Origin: Bolinopsis microptera
Lineage: Eukaryota; Ctenophora; Tentaculata; Lobata; Bolinopsidae
DNA: 64,000 nt
Assembly: GCF_026151205.1 (NCBI RefSeq)
Contig: NC_087083.1
Coordinates: forward strand, 12,212,944-12,276,943
Direction: 5' to 3'
The notes below the pieces were generated by a model. It ran no database searches. It saw nothing but the letters and a program-made list of their open reading frames with translations, and was not told where the DNA came from. Below, piece after piece: positions 1 to 12,400 of the stretch. The position numbers and the translations under genes are program-made. Position 1 is the stretch's first letter. Every line of letters starts with the position of its first letter.

Positions 1-1315
1 ACAGATGGATAGATGTTTATGTTGTGTACCGTGTTAGAATCAGAAAACTGGGAAAGAACCGATAACGTATAATGAGATCCAACTGTTCAATATCAACTTG
101 TAAAGATTTGATGTAAAGCTTTGCTTATCAGGTGACTAGAGTTTCAAACAATAGAGAATGATCAACATAATGTTGCGGGACATGAACATGTGATATCAGT
201 CATTAGTGTATGGCCGTAGCTGTTCAATGTTCATACATCTCAGAGTTTAACATTTTGGATTTTTTTTCAAGTAGCTCTAGTAAGCAAAACTTTTTTTATA
301 TATTTATAAAATAGAAGATTATCTGTAGGTACTCAATTCTCTTCACAAAATATCAATGATCGGAAAATCTGGTGGAGTTAACAAAGATAATATACAGATA
401 ACAGATTTACAATATTTATCACTGCTTTGATAGGTTGTCTTATAATTACAAAATGCATGATGTTAACATTATTTCTTTATCTGTTCAACTGAAATAACTA
501 GTTACTTGAGGCTGGTAGATACTAAGTCCTAACAACAAGTCCTGATGCCTTCAGATATTTTCAAAATATGCTATGCTTCATAAGCACTGTTTCTGCAGTT
601 TTATTCAACTCGATGCGATAAGTTTGTGCAACAAAAACGACAAATACTTAATATGAGAATAGTGAAAAAGACTGTAATTCTGATTGTATTAAAAATACAG
701 ATGAAGCAATAAGGAATTAGCCAAGTATTCAGGACATCCAAGAATTGGCAGGACAAATGAACAACCCGGCATCTTTCACAGATGTTTCCGTCAGCGTTGG
801 GTAATCCAACTTGGGTAACCCAACTTGGGTTTACAAATGATTATCATAATCAGAAACAACTTGAGTTCACAAATCACAAATGGTTATCATAATCAGAAAA
901 TTCAACAGCCAACGCCAGAAAACCCTACACGTGATATTGGAAACCAAATTCCTACATTCCCGGGCTTGAGCGTACCAAAGCAAAATGAGGATATTGCGGA
1001 GTGATAAAACATACAATTCATTCACAGCGCGCGGCGCCAACAGCCAACGAGTTTTGCGCGGCTCATCTAGTCTTATTTTGACGGTGACTTAAATTAGACC
1101 ACTTTGTTGTCTCGATCTGTTAATAATAATAAGTATATCGTTTATTAAATAATACGAAGTGGATATTTTTAAATTCTTCATTTCCATAAACGTTCATTTG
1201 CATTTTGCGTTTTAAGATTATTTTCAAAAATTTACGTTATTTTAAATTAAACAGATCGAGCCAAATTTTTGATTACACTTGCTCGCTGTTCTGAAAAAAA
1301 TCCGAAAACCTTTAA
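1..1315. other. gene-free DNA
   Basis: I see no convincing exon or RNA gene here. The sequence is AT-rich with stops in all frames. GC-rich scraps around 1028-1070 resemble the repeat family found again near 18.5 kb and 50-51 kb. Confidence 0.5.
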
Positions 1316-1752
1316 CGGGTGATACTCATAAAATATTTGTTTCAAATATTAGACCGTCGACGAGTCCAACTCTGCAGTGCGTGTTTTGGTAAGTTATATT
1401 TATAAACCTTTTAAAAACTTAATTTATTCATGTCGTATTGAAAGCATAATCTGATAACGTAAATATTTAATTGACGATGTCAATTCATGGCAGCTCGGCG
1501 CGGCACAGTAGCGCATCTCGCCGATCTAGCCAGTGTCGCTGTGAGAAGCCTTACTAAGTGCGCGGCGCGGCACAGTAACGCATCGCGCTACAACGTAAAT
1601 ATATGTTATGGTGTTCATTTTATTTTACGCTTAATCTAGTGATATTATGAAACGTTGAAACGTTGACGAATTACTTGCTCTATCCAGAACCCTTTCGCTT
1701 GCAGTATACTTACTTTACTTTATTTTAACAGATATTTTACGAGTATCACCCG
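1316..1752. mobile_element. 437-bp MITE with CGGGTGATAC termini
   Basis: The left end reads CGGGTGATACTCATAAAATA and the right end is its inverted copy (about 25 of 28 positions agree). The element is flanked by TAA on both sides, a likely 3-bp target duplication. There is no transposase ORF, so this is a non-autonomous DNA transposon. It contains a GC-rich part (about 1495-1600) and an ATTGACGATGTCAAT palindrome, both of which recur at 17.8-18.6 kb and 49.9-51.2 kb. Single ends of the same type lie at 48672-48692, 50937 and 51572-51690. Confidence 0.65.
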
Positions 1753-1881
1753 TAATTAAAGTATAATATAGTAGCGCGTGACCGCCGATACGAATTGGCG
1801 TAGACTCGACTCATGGCTAGGTCAAACGAATTACTTGTACTTTAAAAATTATGTTTGTTGCAGTATAACGACGCGAGAAAC

Positions 1882-1960
1882 TTACCTGAGGACCCCAGGC
1901 TTTAATGTTGTTAAACTAATAGAGATTAGGCGGAATGACCGGCCGAGCGCGGCCCAGTAA
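1882..1960. mobile_element. 79-bp MITE, copy 1, with 8-bp target duplication
   Basis: A 79-bp unit starting TTACCTGAGGACCCCAGG and ending GGCCCAGTAA. It is flanked by the exact 8-bp direct repeat CGAGAAAC at 1874-1881 and 1961-1968. Its ends form an imperfect terminal inverted repeat (TTAC-TGAG / CTCA-GTAA). An 8-bp duplication points to a hAT, P or Merlin type transposase acting in trans. Two further copies lie at 17749 and 50411. Confidence 0.75.
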
Positions 1961-1968
1961 CGAGAAAC

Positions 1969-4693
1969 GAGAATCATTACAAATTTTTATTAAACATATT
2001 TATCTAATTAAATTTATCTAGCTACTAATTATTATAAAATAAAATGATTCATTCAAACAATGTACACAAACAAATTTAGCTATATGGTAATTGTCTAAGA
2101 ATATAATAATAATAAAAATATAATAATAAGGTTAGGCACATTCCGTGCTCCAAAATATGATTCTATTAATTAATTTAAAATCCATATAAAAATCTGAGCA
2201 ATTACCTTTTGAAAATTAATAAAAGGCTTTTGTCTGAGAGTGCTATTTTTAGAGCACTATTAGTCTTCAATCCCCTTTTTCCTCTAAAAGCGATGACGGC
2301 GATTCCCAAGAGATCAAATCTCATTCTTTTTCTGATAAATGTCATTGCCTCACTATATTGTTTGCGAGAGTTTTTATATATTATATAGCTTATCTGCAAG
2401 CTTATTAAAAAATGCTGGCCTCTCTTCCAATTCCACTGCAATTGTCGTCGACAGAACTATTGGTGTTGAAGTTAAACTTCAATAATCCTTTCGTTCTAAG
2501 CATTTTTCTTCTGCCTCTCACGAGTCTGCTTCTCTCACGAGTACTGCTTCTCTCACGAGTCCTGCCATGAAGTTCGCTTCATGGACTTTACTTGGAATAA
2601 TCTCCTACTTGGAATAATCTCCTGCTGAACCCAAGAGTAAATCAGAGTGAGGGTCAGATACTGGATAAAATTGATGAAAGGAGCAAAAAGTTATTTCCTT
2701 GATACTCGAGCAGAAGCACAGACACCAAGGTTATGTCTCTCTTACACGGCCATGACATCACCTTTACAGCCTTCCAGGCAAGGGTGGCCAGCAACTGCAA
2801 CCCTCAGTGTCCAAATTGTCAGGTATTAGATAACAACTACCAAAAACTTTTCTCTTGTCCACTGTACAGTTGTTCCTACAGAGAAACCCTACAAGAGCAT
2901 CAAGTAAGAGATGATAGCGATGACAGCATCACTGCCTTCCGCTCTCTAGCACAAATTGCCATCGGTGAAATATCATCAAAGATTATTATTATAGTGCTCT
3001 CCCTGCCCATCTCCTTGTGACATTTCTTCCCCTTCGGCCTCTACTACTCACTCTACTGCCTCCTCTTCTAGATGTCATTATCTTCAGTTTAGTTGAGGAT
3101 TCTCAACACCCACTTTCAAGTCGATTACTCTCGTCCCACTTAGTCCACATGCCTTGTAAACTTACAGCACGGTATTTGTAATGGTCTAAGTTCCTAATAT
3201 TCGCCAAAGATGGTTCCTCCCTAGTCAATCGTAGGAGAAGAGAAAGCTTGACAACAAATTAGGTGGTTGTATTTTGTCTTGATTTTAATAGGTCCTAGTA
3301 TTTGTCCCTATTGTATTAAAGTTTTAAGAGTACTCTCCTTAAATTATTTTAATGCAGTCACTCAGAGAAGTTTTATACCAGGACACTTCAACAAAGACAC
3401 ATACTCTGCCCACAATAAAGGGACATAATTGTTTCAATTATGTAACTGTATATAGAATTATTATTATTAATATTCTCACGAGTAGTGTACATGATACTTT
3501 GTTGGAGCTCCTTAGCCTCATTGAGCTTGAGGATGAAATACTCTTACAACTAAAAATTCCCTTTCCAATGAGGCTCGGTGGTGACATCTTAGCAGCCAGC
3601 GGTTTGTGAAAGCTTTGCCAGCAAATCTCTCGAGGAGTTGTGGCGAAGTAAAGTGAAACATATCCTTTCTGTTTACATAGTGAATGATTAATGGAGTTAT
3701 TGCTACCACATACACATTTCTTGCAGAATCTTTGCATCATTAAATTCTTGCCTGTTCAGACGGACTCTGAATGACTTCTAGCTACCCAAATGATTGAAAT
3801 ATCAAGCAAAAAGATTTTTTGATTATGTGGGGATTTGGTGATTGGTTGACATTAGATCCGCACTGCAAGAATTGTGCCAAAAGCCCAACTACGGTGATGT
3901 AGCCGGTAGCACGCTAACTTGCACTTGACAATGATGAATGATGTAGAACACCATAACGTCATATTGGCTCATTATATTGTACATGACATGGGTATAGTGA
4001 TGTTAAGGGGACATACACCAAAACCTTTTTTGCCGGGACCCGCAATTTGACTTCACATTATGAAAATATAGATAAAAACAATAAGATTTCTGTAAATAAC
4101 ATATTCTGCTAGGCCTAGTGCAGGTTTCCCAGACTGTCTTTGCCTAAAGATGAATCTTAAATGCAAATGAAGCCCCTTATTCAATCCTTAAGTTTGTCAT
4201 GAACTGATTATAATTCACCAAGTGGCAGGTTTTTACTTTGAAACCTTTGATCACAAAGCTCAAATACACAGGAAATTCCGGCCGACCTCCACCCATTCAT
4301 AATTTTAAGTAGGTTTAGATGTAAGAATTATGGCCTCACATGTTTTAAGGAATTAGGGTACTTTTGTTACATTAGAATTAGAATTAGAAACAAATTTACG
4401 CAGCAATGCTATAAGGATAATAAATAATTTAAAGAATCTTCAATCTGCTGTGCCTGTGCAGGACGTTAAAATCAGTTCAAAAACTATTAGTAGAATGCCC
4501 CATTTAGGAAATAAGAATATAGTTCCTATAGTTGGGAATGAGGTAGTTGTCTGTTCACAGTTCGCCCTCTAAACTTACAAGGAAATATTTCCTGTAGATC
4601 CTTGGTATATAAGCAACATTTGACAAAGCATAGTGTGGAGTGAGCAATGTGCCCATCCTTGGAGAACCCGGTGGATGTCCTTGCTGTACGGCA
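1969..4693. other. gene-free stretch
   Basis: No gene that I can support. Short ORFs around 2.6-3.0 kb and 3.35-3.7 kb lack codon structure or recognisable domains. One of them (about 2733-2900) has a Cys-rich patch vaguely like the C-terminal zinc knuckle of LINE polyproteins, which is too weak to call. Confidence 0.4.
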
Positions 4694-4789
4694 GTGTTAA
4701 ACAAGGAACTGAAACCGAGGGGTTCCGTTCAGGCCCTTCACACTTTGTTTCTGTCTAGTTCTAATGTACCGTCACAATAGTGACTTTAA
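4694..4789 (+). repeat. 96-bp repeat, copy 1, identical to 20317-20412
   Basis: These 96 bases (GTGTTAAACAAGG... to ...GTGACTTTAA) occur again at 20317-20412 without a mismatch that I can find, while the flanks are unrelated. The unit can form two hairpins: GGAAC with GTTCC near its 5' part, and GTCAC-AATA-GTGAC near its 3' end. No target duplication, A-tail or coding potential is evident. It could be a young short MITE or SINE, or an RNA gene. Confidence 0.6.
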
Positions 4790-5402
4790 AATATATATTT
4801 AGGAAATAAGAATATAAGTGATTGAAAACATGGAACTGTACGTATGAAGGTAACCATTAAACTGTTTCGAAGATTACATAAATACCCATTTTGACATCTT
4901 AGTCAGTGATATAAACAGTTATTTGCTGAGTTGACCATTTTTAGTAATCTTCTTGAAAATAGCATGGTTGACGGTTACATGCATTCAACATAAACCATTA
5001 CCGATTGCATGATATGCAATAGGTTAACACCGTTAGTTATCAGTAATATTGGCCACGTTAGTAATCAGCACCATAACAGTAAAACAGCAACAAAAAGATA
5101 GACATTCGATGTCTGATGTCTAATACCCTCTGTCAAGTATATTCAATACAAGTTGATGATTGAACGCTATTTAAACCTGCTATAATAGTTAAATCAATAT
5201 GCTTAGATTGTACAAGCGGATGCGATTATGGTACTCACCATAATTATATTTCGATCCCAGTCAGGCAGGTTTGATTTTTTTGTGTGAAAGAAATTGAAAT
5301 ATTTATCTGCTAATGTTGATCGATCTGTTTATTTTTGCTGCATTATGAATTTCTTTCTGTATAATAGATTAATTTAAATCAAATTTACAGCTAGGTGAAA
5401 AT

Positions 5403-8375
5403 ATGGGAAAGGATTACTATTCAATTCTTTCCATTGAGAGGAGTTCATCTCAAACAGAGATAAGAAAAGCGTGAGTATTTCAATTCTTAATCTTGTTGTG
5501 TTGTTTTTTGTTTTTCAATCTAAATTCTAAAGGGACTTTTCTTAGCTTTATGTTTTGAATAATGTAAACAATGCACTGGCCAGTGGGCAAGAGATATAAT
5601 AAGTCTGTGCTACTAAAATGATTGTTTCATAAAATGAAATAGTTTTAAACAATGTTTCCAAACATAAATAATTGTTCAATAACAGACACAAATTTTAGTA
5701 TAGCCGGGGCGATGTAGTATTTCTCAGAAAAAAACCAAAACAACTGTTTAAATCTTACAATATTTTAGAGTCTCCAGAGTTATAAATAACTGTGGTATTT
5801 CCAAATATAGCTTAGACAATTTTATTTGGAAGTATGCAATAAGTTGGAATTTATATATTTTTTAACCAAAAAAGATAATTTAAAAAGTAAGATGTACCTT
5901 TACTAATCCTTTTGATATTTTCGAAAAAATCGTTTGCCTGTTTTAAAATTCAGTATTTGTATCACAACTAATATGAGTGATACATATCGAAACTTTAAAT
6001 ATTTAGATGGAAGATATTTATATTCTTCTTGGTAACAAAAGTCGATATTTAACATCGTAAATAGACTTGTAACATATCGAGATAGTTCCAGAATATGTTT
6101 TATTTCTTTTAAAACAAGTCGAGTAATGAGCATGGCATGTTCTTAAGAAAATTCTGATTCTGTCTGTACGACAAAGATATATCCTCATTCGAATCATGCG
6201 TGGAATAGAAACAGCAGGTGTTCCTCGATCTACTTCCGCCTGCATTTAAAATATTGGTGAAGTCGCAGTTGTTAGAAGTGAAACATGATAGAAAAGAATT
6301 TAGGTCGCTTCCTCACGACTAGAATATTCGAGTCGAATGGTAATATTTTGTTGCATTGAACTCTTGATGCCAACTTAATGAAGTAACAGGAAAAACAACG
6401 GCCAGACAATATGCTTCTAATAGTAATAATAATAATAACTAGAAATTTCAAATAGTTTTTCAAATAGAAATAGTAGGAAATAGTAATAATATTAGGAAAT
6501 TATTGTTGATAATTGGATGAAGAGTGAGAAGACAGTTTATGCAGTCGGAGTTAAAAGAAAATCAACTGTCATGAAAGTGTGGTTACTGATTGTTGATGTT
6601 CTGAAATTGGTAAGAAGTTGGCACAAGTCTTAACCTCAGAAACTATGTTCAGACCTTAAAACAATTTTTGGGAACTAAGGTATATTGAACTCACGCTCAA
6701 TCTGAAAAATTAGGAAACGAAACTGTTTACACATCAACCGTCGTGTCAGGAGTCAGGACACAAACCAGTCTTCTACCACCGTGATGGTGAAATTTGTATA
6801 CAAATTTGAGTGCGGCTAAAATCACGTACAAGCATTTATGCAACTTATTCAATGTTAACTAAAAGTGATGAGTATTTGCTAATTTGGAACTCTTACATAA
6901 ACTTTCCTTCGGGATATTAAATTCATTGACGTGTCATTCTCTTTTAAAAGAAAGAAAGAACCTCCGTTTACACATTCCTACTCGCAAATTAGAAATTCTT
7001 TTATTACTGATTACGAAATTTAAGTTCTGTAACTATAGAACCAGTCGAATTCTCGAACCTTCTCAACAATCCCTTCAAGGTTCAACATATATAACCACAC
7101 GAAAGGCTAGTTATTCCTGTCCAAGTTTTTATTTGTATCCTCCCCAGGTACCACCGGATGGCGCTTAAGTATCACCCCGATAAAAACAACAAATTAGATG
7201 GCTCCAGATTTTCTGAGATTGCGGAGGCATACGATGTACTAAGTAGCAGTAAGTTGATATCGCAACATCGTTGGTACAAGTTAATGATGATAATTGGATC
7301 CTTTTTACTTGATAATTGGATCCTTTTTACTTGATAATTGAATACTTTTTACTTGATAATTGAATACTTTTTACTTGATAATTGAATACTTTTTACTTGA
7401 TCAGTGATCACTATATATCTATCTATCAGAGCTGTAATTTGTCATGAGCCTTTGAGCAACTATCTATTCTTCTTTGAACCCTGTAAATTTATGTATCATA
7501 TGAAGCATATTATTTAGTACATTCAATTGACTATAACTGACTTTCTCGAACTTTCAAGACTTTTTTGTTTCAGGTAACAAACGTAAAGTATTCGATAGTT
7601 ATGGTGAAGAAGGTCTAAAATATAGATGTAAGTTTACCATGATTTCTAAATTTTGATTTTAGGCAGCGGTGGCTCAGACAATTTTATAATAAGTTCTTAT
7701 TTTTTATTTATGTATTATCCTGGAGAATATGTCACAAACTTTGGTGGTTCTGAACCTATAATAATCGTTGCAAATAAATCAAATTAGCTGAAGTTGTGGC
7801 TGTGCCTCGCAAATTAACTTTTGATGGAACATTCCAGTTGCAGTAAGATAAATCTAGAACGAATATGAACTTGTTAACACCTGAGGGTAATTAAATGTAA
7901 CGCGCGAAACCAATTTCAAATCTCAAGAGAAAAGAGTGTAGGTTTGAGCCACGAGTTTGACGTTATGCAAATCTTTGCGCGGCTCTGTGATCTTTTTCTA
8001 GCGTTTTCTCGAAACATCCTACCTGGCTATTGTTGAACAGTAATAGGAAGTCACACGTTAATATAATTGTGTGAGCCGCCAGCGAACAACAGCAAACTGT
8101 TTATTTATAAGGTTTTACCAACTTCGTTGAATATTTAAAAACAGAATTCCATGTCTTCCGTCTTACGATGTTTTCTTCGCCGGAAAGTTAAGACGGAACC
8201 ATACATTCATTTGTCGGAATATAAGATCTTTTTATCTAACAATCCCCAGTATCATATTTTAATTATCATTTTCCAGGTAACTACCAATTTTTGGCGGACC
8301 CTATGAAGATATTCCAGCAGATATTTTTTAGAGAGAATCCCGCGCATTCTTATCAAAGCAAGCGGCCAAGAATGA
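5403..8375 (+). CDS. DnaJ/HSP40 J-domain protein, exons 1-4 (3' end not found)
   Basis: J-domain co-chaperone: it stimulates the ATPase of HSP70. Four exons can be read: 5403-5470, 7148-7248, 7574-7627 and 8277-8375. Each has consensus borders (AAAGC|GTGAGT, CCCCAG|G, GCA|GTAAGT, TTTCAG|G, AGAT|GTAAGT, TTCCAG|G, ATGA|GTGAGT), and the phases join without a break. The product starts [11 protein letters not shown], has the HPD motif in ALKYHPDKN, then [26 protein letters not shown] and [15 protein letters not shown], the order of a DNAJB-type J domain plus the start of the linker. A likely acceptor at about 5390 suggests a 5' UTR exon. The last donor at 8376 demands further exons, but none is visible before the PLE at 9.4 kb, so either the rest lies beyond large insertions or the gene is cut. 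The J domain is certain; the subfamily is not. Confidence 0.85.
7296..7400. repeat. 22-bp tandem repeat in DnaJ intron 2
   Basis: About five copies of a unit of the form TTGATAATTGGATCCTTTTT. The first two carry GGATCC and the later ones GAATAC, so the array has diverged in blocks. It lies inside the intron between exons 2 and 3. Confidence 0.85.
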
Positions 8376-8380
8376 GTGAG

Positions 8381-9440
8381 TTCACGCTAATTTATTCAAA
8401 CTGGAAATTTGATGCTTGCTACATGGGAGAAAATTCATGCTTGTAACCAAGCGCGCGCGCGCCGCGCGCGCGCCGCATGGGCCCAGACTATATGATCAAT
8501 GGACGGAGATTAAAGAACTTACATACACACCAAAGCAAACTCATAGATGGCTTAACATTGAGCTAAGACATACTCCTACTATCAGATCCACATAAGTTAA
8601 AGAAACCATCATAATCAACACATCATATGTCAAAAATGAGGAAGCTTTGGACAAGTGGCGAGTGGTATTGCACAATTAGGTATAAAATAGGGCCCTGAAT
8701 CATAAATTTCTCATTAAATCACATATATCACGAATATTTGGTGGTGTTTGGGTGGTATCCTCATGTATCAACCATTCAATAATCTATAGCAGCTTTCGCT
8801 GATTCTTTATCTCATGAAAATGGGCAAAAAAGCTCACAAATAGTCCCAGAAACCGGTATCTAGGGGAGTCACGCGCTGCCGTGCGGCGTTGTTAGTTGAG
8901 ACTCGCGTGAGGCATTTCCTGGCACCGAGCCAGAGATCACGATGACGTATACTGATTTGGGTACTCAAAACAGATTTTTCGGATACCTCAGATCCCCAAC
9001 TAGCACAAGGAGCCCAGAAAGAACAGCATGTAAAGAGACTTTTTAAATTTCCAGGTTGAGAAACCCAATGTCACACTATTCGGTTTCCTTAATCTGCTTT
9101 CACTGGTTGGGTTCTGATCATTGCAAATGATTTAAATTGATTTGAGGGGTGAAATTAAAGAGGTCTTATCGCCGTGCCCACAAAATGCAACAGACCCCTG
9201 GAGTCTTAAAGCTGTTGCTACCTGGCTTTTGCTACCTGGCTTTTGCTCTATCCGTGAGGCGGGCGCGCGCTACTGCAAGCGCAAGGGCTCTGGCCAGATA
9301 CGTTGTATGACCCGCCGCGCACGAAGTGCGCGGCTCCCCCTGTATCGTCAGGACGATAGTGAAACGACCGTGGGGTTCGCAACGTGATACAAGGCAGAGC
9401 AAGGTCAAAGCCGCGGCGAACTTATTTATTGCGAATTTAA
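8381..9440. other. repeat debris between DnaJ exon 4 and the PLE
   Basis: No exon seen. A GCGC-only run at about 8450-8476 forms alternating purine-pyrimidine DNA. GC-rich pieces at 8860-8930 and 9235-9345 (including a stretch on CTATCC and GCAAGCGCAAGGGCTCT) match the internal sequence of the CGGGTGATAC MITE family in inverted orientation. Confidence 0.4.
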
Positions 9441-9444
9441 AGGA

Positions 9445-12400
9445 TTGCTAGTATTTTATGTATTTGTTTTCACTTCTGCACGTTTAGGCAGTTGCTCTTG
9501 TGACCAGAGTTTTAGAGTTATATATATACACAGGAGGGATGGGATAAAATCAAGACCACTTAACAGAAACAATGTCAGCCAAGTTGCATTAGACAAAACT
9601 GTCATTAATCTCTCGTCCAAAACAGTTACAAATGCTCATAAGTTTGTCTTCCACCTTGGAGAATCATTTGCAGTTACTCCTTCTAAAACGAACAGAGATA
9701 AACTAGTAGAAGATGTAAACTCCTGGGCAAACTCACTTAGAATGAGTTTCGTCCTCAGTAGAGTTGTAATCCCCACCCAAAATGTAGAAGAACATGAGAA
9801 AACCCTTGACCAGAAGGTAAAGCAAATGGAGAAAGTTCTAGGAATAAAAACCTCAAAGAAGAAGAATTTCTCTAACAGTGGTAATCATGCATTAGAACTG
9901 TTCATCAGCAATGTCAAGAAACAGATATCTAATCACCCTAGAAAACCAAAGCCAGCTCCTAGGAATGTAGACAAGGAGACTACAAAAGCAATCCAAGAGC
10001 TCAAAAGCTGGGATGATGCTGTAATTCGATTATTTGATAAAGGGACTGGGTTCTTTGTGTTAGACAAATCAGACTACATCAATAGAGTAGAAGCTGCTCT
10101 AAAAGATCAGAGCACTTTCAAACAAGTATCGGATCAACAACAACAGATCCACACAACCATCATCACCATTAAAGAGTGGGTTCTGAAATACTCAGCAGAT
10201 GCTGACTGCCCTGGCATGACCCCAAACTTTATGGAATGGGTAACACCTAGTGAAGAGGAAAATGAACCTGGAGTAAACTACATGAACCTGAAAGCTCACA
10301 AACCAGAGAAAAACTACCCTGGGAGACTTATCAGCACTGGATGTAACTCTTACATCAAGAACCTCTCAATATTCACAGCAGAAGAACTAAAGAAGGTAAC
10401 CCTGCCCCACTGCCTCATGGATTCTAATGATCTACTTATGAAGATGAAAGAACTCAATGAGTCAGGAAGATTGACTGGGAAGACCATCTACCACGTTACA
10501 TTTGATATTGTAAACATGTTCCCCAGCATTTCAAAGGAGATTGGACTACCAGCCTGTAGAACCTTACTAGACCAAAGAAGTACTAAACTTTTCTCCACAG
10601 ACTGCGTTATGGAAGCTTTGGAGATAACCCTGGATAACAACATCACTGTTTTCAATGGCAACATGTATGTACAGACAAGTGGAACTGCGATGGGTCCAAA
10701 TAATGCTTGCCAGTATGCAGACTCAGCTCTCAGCCCCTTGGACAGTAAGATCGTGGAGAGCCAAGAAATCACAACCCCTGAGTTCTATGGCAGATACCGT
10801 GACGACATATACATCACCTGGACTGAGTCACTGGAGAAGCTAGACCAGTTCCTACTTTGGCTCAATCAATACCATCCAAACCTCAAGTTTACAATGTCGA
10901 CACCTTCTACAGAGGGGACTGAATTTCTAGACCTGTTTATTTACTCGAAAAATTGCAAGCTAGAAACTAGGACGTACTGCAAACCTAGTGATGCCCATAG
11001 CTATTTACTCCCACAATCCTGCCACCCTACACACATAGCAGAGAATATTCCATATGGAGTAGCACATCGAGTGTTCAAAAACTGTTCAGAGGAAGAAGAG
11101 TATTTGAAATGTAAAATTGAATTTAGTGAATATCTAGAAGATAGGAATTACAATAAAGATCTTATCCATAAATCCTTTGAGAAAGTTGAGTTACTTAAAC
11201 GGGATGATCTGATTTCAAAAAACCTTACAAGCTCTAATAGTAAGAAGAGTGAAAGATGTTTTCCTTTAGTTTGTGATTTTGACCCTAACTTACCTCCAAT
11301 TGGTAAAATAGTTAACAAGAATAAATTTATCCTTGGCCTAGACCCCCTTTTAAAGTCTGTGATCCAGCCTAGTAAAGTATTTGTTTCATATCGTGGTAAT
11401 AAAACTATCAAAGAAACTTTAGTTCCGAGTAAACTTTCAGAAGATCGTAAGTATCATGAAGATAGTACTTTCAGCAGTACTTTCGATCATGTTGATAACC
11501 TGATGACCCAGATCAAAGTGCAATTGGAAAAGATCAATGATCATGTTTGTCCCTCAACGTCCACACAGAAATTTGATGAAGGTGAACTACCCAACAACGA
11601 CTCTATCGTTATGACCCCTAACACTACTTCCCCTCACTTTGCTCCATCTCAAATTTCTATAGACCCTGCATGTGACCCTTATATAACTTATCAGGAAGAT
11701 ATAGTGCCTGTTGAGCTTCACAGCAAACTTATAAAGCTGCTGGAGGACAGTAGTGCAGATTTTTCTTCGGTTGGTGGCAGCAGGGATGTCATCTACTTTG
11801 GTGAACATGGATACTGGTATACAGGAGCATATCATCAGGCAAAGGAAACTCCAGTAGAGATACAAGATCTTTTGGACTGTGTGCGCCCCTCTCTCCCCAA
11901 TAGGAAGAGCTGGCTGAACTCTTGCCTTGTAACAAGATATACAGGCAACAGTAGCCATATCCCTCAGCACTGTGACAATGAGGTACTTATTGACCCTGAA
12001 TCAATAATAGTCACTGTGTCTCTTGGTGAAGAACGCACAATAAAGTTCACTCATAAGTCGACTGAAAAGTCCTTAAAGCTCAAAGATGGAAGTGTGTACG
12101 TGATGTCCAGGTTGTCCCAGGAAATCTGGAATCATGGTATTGAACCTCTCACTAATGAAGAAGATGAAGAAGAATCTGATGAGAAAAATTCTGTGAGGTA
12201 CAGCTTTACCTTTAGGCATATTGCGCCTTACTACAAAAATAGCACAGTTTTAATTGGGGACTCAAACACTAAATACATTAAATTTGGTAAAGATGTTGGA
12301 ACTCTCGGAAAATGGGTTCCTGGTAAGCGAATGTGGGCTGCTAAAATTGACGATATTCCTGCTCCGAAAGACATAGGCCCTTATCGGAACATTGTTATAC

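Noticed and set aside
2647-3020. Overlapping short ORFs with a CPNC...FSCPLYSC patch, possible LINE C-terminal knuckle
   Set aside because: Cys spacing is loose, there is no upstream RNase H or RT trace, and the frame is short.
3352-3740. Opposed short ORFs of 85-100 codons
   Set aside because: They overlap each other on opposite strands, have no domain, start context or splice support.
9142-9387. 81-codon ORF upstream of the PLE
   Set aside because: It is made of MITE-family GC-rich sequence found elsewhere in noncoding positions.
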